This document shows positions 25,595 to 30,327 of a stretch of DNA of 30,327 nt, one piece after another. The DNA is from an uncultured Pseudomonadota bacterium (GTDB lineage: Bacteria; Pseudomonadota; Gammaproteobacteria; Burkholderiales; Rhodocyclaceae). The translations under genes and the position numbers were made by a program. The stretch is taken from NCBI GenBank assembly GCA_946479855.1, contig CAMLHL010000034.1:1-30327 (forward strand), read 5' to 3'. Under the pieces are notes generated by a model, which ran no database searches, had not been told where the DNA came from, and saw nothing but the letters and a program-made list of their open reading frames with translations. Position 1 is the stretch's first letter, and each line of letters starts with the position of its first letter.

Positions 25595-26290
25595 CTACCT
25601 GGCGATCAACCAGCCAGCACCCGCCAGATCGGCCTGGGCTCGCGCCAGGAATGCCGCGGCCTCGTTCCCATCTCGGGTCACTTCGTAACTCGTAGCACGA
25701 TAGTGGAATGTCTGCTTGCCGACCGAATAGGCCTTGCCGCCAATGAAAATCAGATCGGCCTTGCCCAGCTTGTGCGCCAGCGGCTGCCAAAAACCGCACT
25801 TCGGCGAATCCGGCTCGATCATTTGTGCGTATTTCAATTGTCCCGGCTCGGCATTGTCCGGGCAAAGCCCCAGCGACGCGAAAACCCTGTAACGGCCGGC
25901 ATAGGCCAGCCCGCCGGTGTGGACCGTGGTCGCCGAACTGTTGCTCAGGGCAGCCGGAAAATAGGCGAAGTAAAGGCTGTTATCCCCGGGCATTCCGCTG
26001 GTAAAGGCAGCCAGCACCGCAAGATACTCGCCGGGCTCGGCGTTCAGCAAATAGACGCGCCCGTCCTTGGCATAATTCGAAGCAACCAAGCGGTCGTCAC
26101 ACAGCGCATCGGCCGCGCAGCGCTTGATGAAATAGACGACATCCGCCCGATAAGTCGCCAATCCGGAAACGCGAACCTCGACGAACATCCCCAGCGCCGA
26201 GCTTTGCTCACTGGCCGGCGGGGGCACCTGGTCCAGCGAAGCGCATGCGGTCATGACCAGCGCTGACAATAGCGCGCCATATATTCTCAT
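25595..26290 (-). CDS. Uncharacterised lipoprotein
   Basis: A 231-residue protein I cannot assign to a known family. It has a short signal peptide and a lipobox (MRIYGALLSALVMTAC, Cys at 16), so it should be a membrane-anchored lipoprotein. The mature part includes a beta-rich segment resembling a carbohydrate- or carrier-like sandwich (GRVYLLNAEPGEYLAVLAAF) and cysteines in CAADALC, GLCPD and KCGFW that could form disulfides. ATG 26290 was chosen over the longer frame (to 26407) because AGGGGAGG lies just upstream and it begins the lipoprotein signal. It stands between rluE (gap about 107 bp) and the tRNA-Leu terminator, probably with its own promoter. Confidence 0.75.
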   Translation of the reverse strand: MRIYGALLSALVMTACASLDQVPPPASEQSSALGMFVEVRVSGLATYRADVVYFIKRCAADALCDDRLVASNYAKDGRVYLLNAEPGEYLAVLAAFTSGMPGDNSLYFAYFPAALSNSSATTVHTGGLAYAGRYRVFASLGLCPDNAEPGQLKYAQMIEPDSPKCGFWQPLAHKLGKADLIFIGGKAYSVGKQTFHYRATSYEVTRDGNEAAAFLARAQADLAGAGWLIAR

Positions 26291-26414
26291 TTTCGCCTCC
26301 CCTTGCCTTGCGCTTGTTAAACTCAGCTTAGCAACGAGCCGGCAACTTACCAAGGGCGCCATCGCCATCCGACTCGACCAGGCCAAGCCCAAGCACACCG
26401 GGGACAAAGGCGAT

Positions 26415-26442
26415 AAAAAACCCGCACGCAGGCGGGTTTTTT
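26415..26442 (-). terminator. Rho-independent terminator downstream of tRNA-Leu
   Basis: Stem CCCGC (26421-26425) and GCGGG (26432-26436), extended by an A6 run on one side and T6 on the other, so the hairpin is symmetrical. On the minus strand it lies 28 bp beyond the tRNA 3' end and is the likely tRNA terminator. Confidence 0.8.
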
Positions 26443-26463
26443 AGACATCAACGGACTGTAATC

Positions 26464-26548
26464 TGGTGCCTTGGGCGAGACTCGAACTCGCACAGCTTGC
26501 GCCACTACCCCCTCAAGATAGCGTGTCTACCAATTTCACCACCAAGGC
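26464..26548 (-). tRNA. tRNA-Leu (anticodon GAG)
   Basis: Minus-strand 85-nt tRNA. The acceptor stem GCCTTGG pairs with CCAAGGC; discriminator A and an encoded CCA tail occupy 26464-26467. The anticodon stem CTATC/GGTAG encloses the loop TTGAGGG, giving anticodon GAG, which reads CUC and CUU leucine codons. A long variable arm (class II) and a T arm GCGAG-TTCGAGT-CTCGC confirm a leucine tRNA. Confidence 0.96.
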
Positions 26549-26598
26549 TGCGACATCCGGAGATGCTGGCAAGTTTCATCCGTCGATGAAGGGGCGCC

Positions 26599-26627
26599 AT
26601 TCTAACGAGAAATCGATGCGCCGTTAA
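26599..26627 (-). promoter_or_regulatory. Promoter candidate for tRNA-Leu
   Basis: On the minus strand, -35 TTAACG (26627-26622) and -10 TAGAAT (26604-26599) are spaced 17 bp. Transcription would start near 26592, leaving a leader of about 44 bases before the tRNA. It sits just after the stop of the SpmA/SpmB-like gene. Confidence 0.5.
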
Positions 26628-26633
26628 GCCCCC

Positions 26634-27878
26634 TCAATGGTAAAAGGCGTAACCGATCAGAATCGCACCGACCAGCCCGACCGCATCGGCGATCAGGCCA
26701 CCAGCCACGGCGTAGCGGGTCTTGGTGATATTGACGCTGCCGAAATAGACGGCCAGCACGTAGAAGGTCGTCTCGGTCGACCCCTGAATGATCGCCGCCA
26801 GCTTGCCCGGGAAGGAATCGACCCCATAGGTCGTCATCACGTCGACCATCAGGCCGCGCGCGCCGCTGCCGCTCAGGGTTTTCATCAGGCCGACCGGCAG
26901 CGCCGGGACGAAATCGTCGTTCATTCCCAACGCCACAACGATGCCGCGAATGACCTCGATCAGGTAGTCCATGCCGCCGGTGGTGCGAAACACCGAGATC
27001 GCCACCAGCATGGCGATCAGATAGGGGATGATCTGCACGGCGACGCCGAAGCCCTCCTTGGCCCCCTCGACGAAGCTCTCGTAAACGTCGATGCCGCGCC
27101 ACGCAGCCACGGCGACGAAGAGCACGACAATGGCGACGATGATGCCGCTGCCGAGCAGGCCGATCATCTGCGCCATCTGCTCTGGCGACATACCCGCCAG
27201 CCAGAAATACAGGCCGCCCGTCAGCGCCGCGAAACCGCCAAGGAAGGCCAGCACCGGCCGGCAGAACAGGTTGATGCGCTGCCAGAGGGCTACCGCGACC
27301 AGCCCGGCGCAGAAGGAAACGAAGGTGCCGAGCAGGGTCGGCAGGAAGATATCGGCGGCATTGAAGCCGACCAGCCCCTGCTTCAGCGCAATGCTCTGGC
27401 GAATGGCAATTACCGAGGTCGGAATCAGCGTGATGCCAGCGGTGTTGAGGACCAGGAACATGATCATCGGATTGCTGGCGATCTCCTTTTGCGGGTTGAT
27501 CTCCTGCAGTTCGCGCATCGCCTTCAGGCCGAGCGGCGTTGCCGCGTTGTCGAGGCCGAGGATATTGGCGCTGAAGTTCATCACGATGCTGCCGCTGGCC
27601 GGATGCCCCGCCGGAATGTCGGGAAAGATGCGGCGGAAAAACGGCGCAAGGGCCCGCCCGAAGAGCTGAATCAGGCCGCCCCGCTCACCGATCTTCATCA
27701 CCCCCAGCCACAGGCTCATGACGCCGACCAGGCCGAGCGAAATGTCGAAACCGGTCTTGGCCGACTCGAACAACCCGGTCAACACACGCGTGAAGATGTC
27801 GAGATCGCCCTGCAACAGCTGGAACACTGCCGCGACAAAGCCGACGAGGATGAAGGCGACCCAGATTCGATTGAGCAC
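26634..27878 (-). CDS. Fused SpmA/SpmB-type nucleoside-recognition (Gate) domain membrane protein
   Basis: A 414-residue polytopic membrane protein with two Gate-type domains in tandem. The N-terminal half (about 40-190; SLGLVGVMSLWLGVMKIGE, SANILGLDNAATPLGLKAM, NTAGITLIPTSVIAIR) resembles SpmA. The C-terminal half (about 240-410; FVEGAKEGFGVAVQIIPYLIAMLVAISVFR, GSTETTFYVLAVYFGSV) resembles SpmB. In Bacillus these are separate spore-maturation proteins; in non-sporulating proteobacteria the fused form has no settled function, though transport is suspected. The start is GTG 27878 with a poor ribosome site, so confidence in the exact start is moderate. Gene neighbours give no functional hint. 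Confidence 0.88.
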   Translation of the reverse strand: MLNRIWVAFILVGFVAAVFQLLQGDLDIFTRVLTGLFESAKTGFDISLGLVGVMSLWLGVMKIGERGGLIQLFGRALAPFFRRIFPDIPAGHPASGSIVMNFSANILGLDNAATPLGLKAMRELQEINPQKEIASNPMIMFLVLNTAGITLIPTSVIAIRQSIALKQGLVGFNAADIFLPTLLGTFVSFCAGLVAVALWQRINLFCRPVLAFLGGFAALTGGLYFWLAGMSPEQMAQMIGLLGSGIIVAIVVLFVAVAAWRGIDVYESFVEGAKEGFGVAVQIIPYLIAMLVAISVFRTTGGMDYLIEVIRGIVVALGMNDDFVPALPVGLMKTLSGSGARGLMVDVMTTYGVDSFPGKLAAIIQGSTETTFYVLAVYFGSVNITKTRYAVAGGLIADAVGLVGAILIGYAFYH

Positions 27879-27902
27879 AGGCGGAAAGACTGCAAGGTGA
27901 AA

Positions 27903-27927
27903 GGCCCGCCAGTCTAGCCGGCGGGCC
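27903..27927 (-). terminator. Hairpin after the L,D-transpeptidase-like gene
   Basis: GGCCCGCC (27903-27910) pairs perfectly with GGCGGGCC (27920-27927) around a 9-base loop. On the minus strand it is followed by only TTT, so it is a weak terminator or attenuator between the YkuD-like gene and the SpmA/SpmB-like gene. Confidence 0.5.
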
Positions 27928-27960
27928 GCCCACTGTCACCGACAGTCAATGCCGCCGGAA

Positions 27961-28692
27961 TCAGGCCGCCGCCGCCAACACCGGCAAAGACCAGGCCTCG
28001 CGCCAGCGTTCGTACTCCACCTGCGGCAACTGCACCAGCAGCGGCCGCGCCGCGCCATCCAGCCAGCCGGCAATTTCGCTCAGGTCGGCCAGCGCCATCG
28101 CCGTACACCCGGCCGTCGGCACGCCCTCGTTTTCCCAGACATGCAGGAAAATGCACGATCCAGCCCCCGGCACCTGCCCGCTATTGTGGGCAACCACCGC
28201 CCCCAGCGCGTAACGCTGGTCGCTGCGCAACATGTCCTCGCACGAAACCCAGTCAGGCTGTGCCACCGACGACTGATCGACGATCCGGTTGTAATGCACC
28301 GAAGCCGGATCGTCGATCGCCTTGAGATCGGGGCTGGCGGGCCAGTAGGGCAATTTCATCCGCTGGACGAATGCGCTCTCCGGTCCCGCGTATCCGAACA
28401 GCGCAGGAATGGCAAAAATCCCGGCCGGGGCACAGCCATCGCCTTCGCGCTTCACCGGCTCCCCTGGCAAATCCTGCAAGCCTCGTCCCCAGGCGAGGCC
28501 GGAACGGCCCAGGCTGACCGCCACCGGCCGACCGACGGAGCGCCAGCCAGTGGCCAGACGATCCCGCTCGAAGCGCTGCAATTGCGCGCTGCTACTCCCC
28601 CACTCCGAAGCGATTACGAGGAGCAACTGGCGCGAATTTGCCGTCGCGGCAAGCGTGCCGTTCCTGGCAGGAAGCGAGGTAGTGGATGGCAT
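27961..28692 (-). CDS. L,D-transpeptidase (YkuD-fold) family protein
   Basis: A protein of about 243 residues with a YkuD-like catalytic signature near the C-terminus: VVAHNSG..., then SCIFLHVWENEGVPTAGCTAM, where His (LHVW) and Cys (AGCTAM) are the predicted catalytic pair. The earlier segment DGCAPAGIFAIPALFGY matches the substrate-lining region of the family. L,D-transpeptidases crosslink peptidoglycan or attach lipoproteins to it, using an active-site cysteine. No signal peptide is visible from ATG 28692, nor from GTG 28722, nor in the open frame further upstream, which is odd for a periplasmic enzyme. The start is therefore uncertain. Ribosome site is weak at both candidates. Confidence 0.82.
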   Translation of the reverse strand: MPSTTSLPARNGTLAATANSRQLLLVIASEWGSSSAQLQRFERDRLATGWRSVGRPVAVSLGRSGLAWGRGLQDLPGEPVKREGDGCAPAGIFAIPALFGYAGPESAFVQRMKLPYWPASPDLKAIDDPASVHYNRIVDQSSVAQPDWVSCEDMLRSDQRYALGAVVAHNSGQVPGAGSCIFLHVWENEGVPTAGCTAMALADLSEIAGWLDGAARPLLVQLPQVEYERWREAWSLPVLAAAA

Positions 28693-28828
28693 CTGAGCAA
28701 TGGGGGCCAAAGAAAGCGGCACGGCTTGCCTGCTGGCCGATTTTCCCGGTTGACCGTCACAGCCGACGGCAGCGCCTACCGCGGGCAGCCGGGAAGTTCG
28801 TCGCGAAGGCGAAGCCCCCAGTCTCCAC

Positions 28829-30327
28829 TCAGTGGCTCGTCCCTTCCGACTTGCTGATCTTGTTCCAGACGTTGTACTTGCCGACCGGCTTGTTCATCGG
28901 CAAGCGCTTCACTTCCTTTAGTGTCACGGCGTCGTAGATGATGATCGCGCCGTCGTTTTCCCACAGGCTGGCCAGCACGTATTTGCCGTCCCGGGTGAAT
29001 TCGACGTGGGCAAAGGTTTTGCCCGGCTCGGGCTTCAGTTCGGCAACGATTTCCAGTTTTTCCTTGTCGATGATCTGCATGGTGTCCTTGAATTCCTTGC
29101 TCATCATCGAGTCTGTCCACGCATAGCGACTGTTCTCATGGCTGCGCATGAAGAAACCCGGGCCGCGCGTCCTGATCTGCTTAACGGTCTGCCAGGTTTT
29201 CATGTCGATGATGCTGATCAGGCCCTCGTTGAGGTTCGGGGTCGCCATCACCGCCCGGCCCTGCCAGGTCCAGCTGATTCCGGAACCGAGGTGCGGCATG
29301 CCGGGCAGTTCGAGATCGGCAATTTTCTTGCGCACATCGAGATTGACCACCTGACCGCTGACGACGCTCTTCGAATCGTTGCGCGAGGCGCCCATCACTT
29401 CGTCGTAGCCCTGCGTGAAGTAGAAATCGTCGAGGTAGTCGTCGAGCTGCGTGCGTTGCGGGTTGAGGAAGCCGGGGATGAACTTGCCTTCGCGATACTT
29501 GAAGTCGTGGATCATGCCGGTCGGGATGTCCGGGGCATTCGGGTTGTAGGAGACTTCCCAGACTTCCTTGACGTCCTTCAGGGCGGCCACGAAGCTCTGG
29601 CGCGGCGATGCGTCGTAGACGGCGGAAACGCGCGAACTGACCTTGCCGTCCTTGTCGGCCACCGGCAGGATTTTCTTCAGGTTGAGGTCGGCATCGAGAA
29701 TGACCAGCGAGTGCGGCAGGTAGTTGGCCACCGCCACCCATTTGCCGTCGCCGGATACCGCCGCGTTGCGGGTATTGATGCCGGCGCGGATCTCGGCGAC
29801 AACCTTGAGATTCCAGAGGTCGAACTTGGTGATCCAGCCATCGCGCGAAGCGAAGAAGACGTAACGCCCATCCGGCGTGAATTTCGGCCCGCCATGCAGG
29901 GCGAAGCGGGACTGGAAGCGATAGATCGGTTCCAGTTTGTCGCCGTCGAGAATGGAGACATGGTGGTCGCCGCTTTCGACGACGACGAACAGGTTGAGCG
30001 GGTCGGCAGCAAATTGCGGCTTGTCCGGCAGACTGCCCGGGGCGTAGTTCACGATCCGCGACGCCTTGATCTCGGCCTCGCCCCAGGCCGGCATCGGCTT
30101 GATCGGCGTATAGGCGTAATCGACCAGCGCCTTGATCTCGTCGGCCGACAACTGGTCGCCAAAACCCCGCATCTGGGTCGCCGGCCGCCCGTCGCGGATG
30201 ACTTTCTCGGCTTCCGGCTTGCGCAGCCGGGCCAGGTTATCCGGCAGCAGCGCCGGGCCGAGGCCGCCGAGGCGGTCGGCGCCATGGCAGGATGCGCAAT
30301 GCTCTTTGAAGTTGGCGGGGGCGTCGG
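28829..30327 (-). CDS. nirN: Cytochrome c / d1-type eight-bladed propeller protein, probably NirN (5' truncated)
   Basis: The frame stays open to the right edge, so the N-terminus is missing. The first visible part is a cytochrome c domain with the haem motif CASCH (about 30288-30300) and a probable axial Met in ATQMRGFGDQ. It is followed by a cytochrome d1-like beta-propeller of about 400 residues (GDHHVSILDG, RDGWITKFDLWNL, GTSH at the end). Candidates are NirN, NirF or the nitrite reductase NirS. The single c-type domain joined to the propeller excludes classical NirF, and the propeller sequence (RDGWITKFDLWNL, GKYNVWNKI) is closer to NirN/NirF than to NirS. NirN is a periplasmic enzyme of late haem d1 synthesis (dihydro-haem d1 dehydrogenase). 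More nir genes are expected beyond the right edge. Confidence 0.78.
   Translation of the reverse strand, partial: DAPANFKEHCASCHGADRLGGLGPALLPDNLARLRKPEAEKVIRDGRPATQMRGFGDQLSADEIKALVDYAYTPIKPMPAWGEAEIKASRIVNYAPGSLPDKPQFAADPLNLFVVVESGDHHVSILDGDKLEPIYRFQSRFALHGGPKFTPDGRYVFFASRDGWITKFDLWNLKVVAEIRAGINTRNAAVSGDGKWVAVANYLPHSLVILDADLNLKKILPVADKDGKVSSRVSAVYDASPRQSFVAALKDVKEVWEVSYNPNAPDIPTGMIHDFKYREGKFIPGFLNPQRTQLDDYLDDFYFTQGYDEVMGASRNDSKSVVSGQVVNLDVRKKIADLELPGMPHLGSGISWTWQGRAVMATPNLNEGLISIIDMKTWQTVKQIRTRGPGFFMRSHENSRYAWTDSMMSKEFKDTMQIIDKEKLEIVAELKPEPGKTFAHVEFTRDGKYVLASLWENDGAIIIYDAVTLKEVKRLPMNKPVGKYNVWNKISKSEGTSH

Noticed and set aside
26637..27917. 426-codon plus-strand open frame opposite the SpmA/SpmB-like gene
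   Set aside because: It is an antisense shadow, rich in His, Asp, Gln and Arg; the minus-strand product has clear membrane domains.

Overview
The window looks like chromosomal DNA of a GC-rich, denitrifying betaproteobacterium. Rhodocyclales of the Dechloromonas/Azonexus type fit best. This is inferred from gene content (norD, a nirN-like gene, a phasin, a membrane pyrophosphatase, PPi-dependent phosphofructokinase) and from gene order (exbB-exbD-lpxK-Trm112-kdsB-adk), not from any database search. No insertion sequence, prophage, CRISPR array or rRNA operon was seen. The only RNA gene found is a tRNA-Leu(GAG).

Layout. (1) 1-2680, plus strand: norD, required for nitric oxide reductase activation, then a Crp/Fnr-type regulator without FNR cluster cysteines, closed by a strong terminator. 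(2) 2695-9758, minus strand: a compact run reading exbB-exbD-lpxK-Trm112-like-kdsB-adk-pfp-hppA. It joins an envelope energiser and lipid A/KDO synthesis to a pyrophosphate energy module (PPi-dependent PFK plus a proton-pumping pyrophosphatase whose residues predict K+ independence). (3) 9759-10041: intergenic region with a DnaA-box inverted repeat. (4) 10042-12018, plus strand: xseA and Fe-type sodB, closed by a terminator.

(5) 12230-21454, minus strand: the most distinctive region, seven tightly packed signalling genes. In transcription order they are an HTH-receiver protein, a single-domain receiver, a PAS-GGDEF-EAL protein, an orphan periplasmic ligand-binding protein of the branched-chain amino acid/urea type, an 1111-residue membrane histidine kinase with four PAS-like domains, a second single-domain receiver, and an HD-GYP-like protein with altered signature residues. 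A soluble PAS histidine kinase (21588-22760) is divergently transcribed. Together they look like one circuit linking a periplasmic ligand and cytoplasmic PAS signals to phosphotransfer and c-di-GMP turnover.

(6) 22761-23864, plus strand: a phasin gene with dyads in its promoter, a terminator, and a small unknown acidic protein. (7) 23928-26290, minus strand: ubiC, a DUF192 exported protein and an rluE-like pseudouridine synthase, overlapping end to end, then an uncharacterised lipoprotein. (8) 26421-30327, minus strand: tRNA-Leu with a recognisable promoter and terminator, a fused SpmA/SpmB-type membrane protein, a YkuD-fold L,D-transpeptidase-like protein, and a 5'-truncated cytochrome c/d1-type protein, probably NirN, running off the right edge. 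Denitrification functions therefore sit at both ends of the window.
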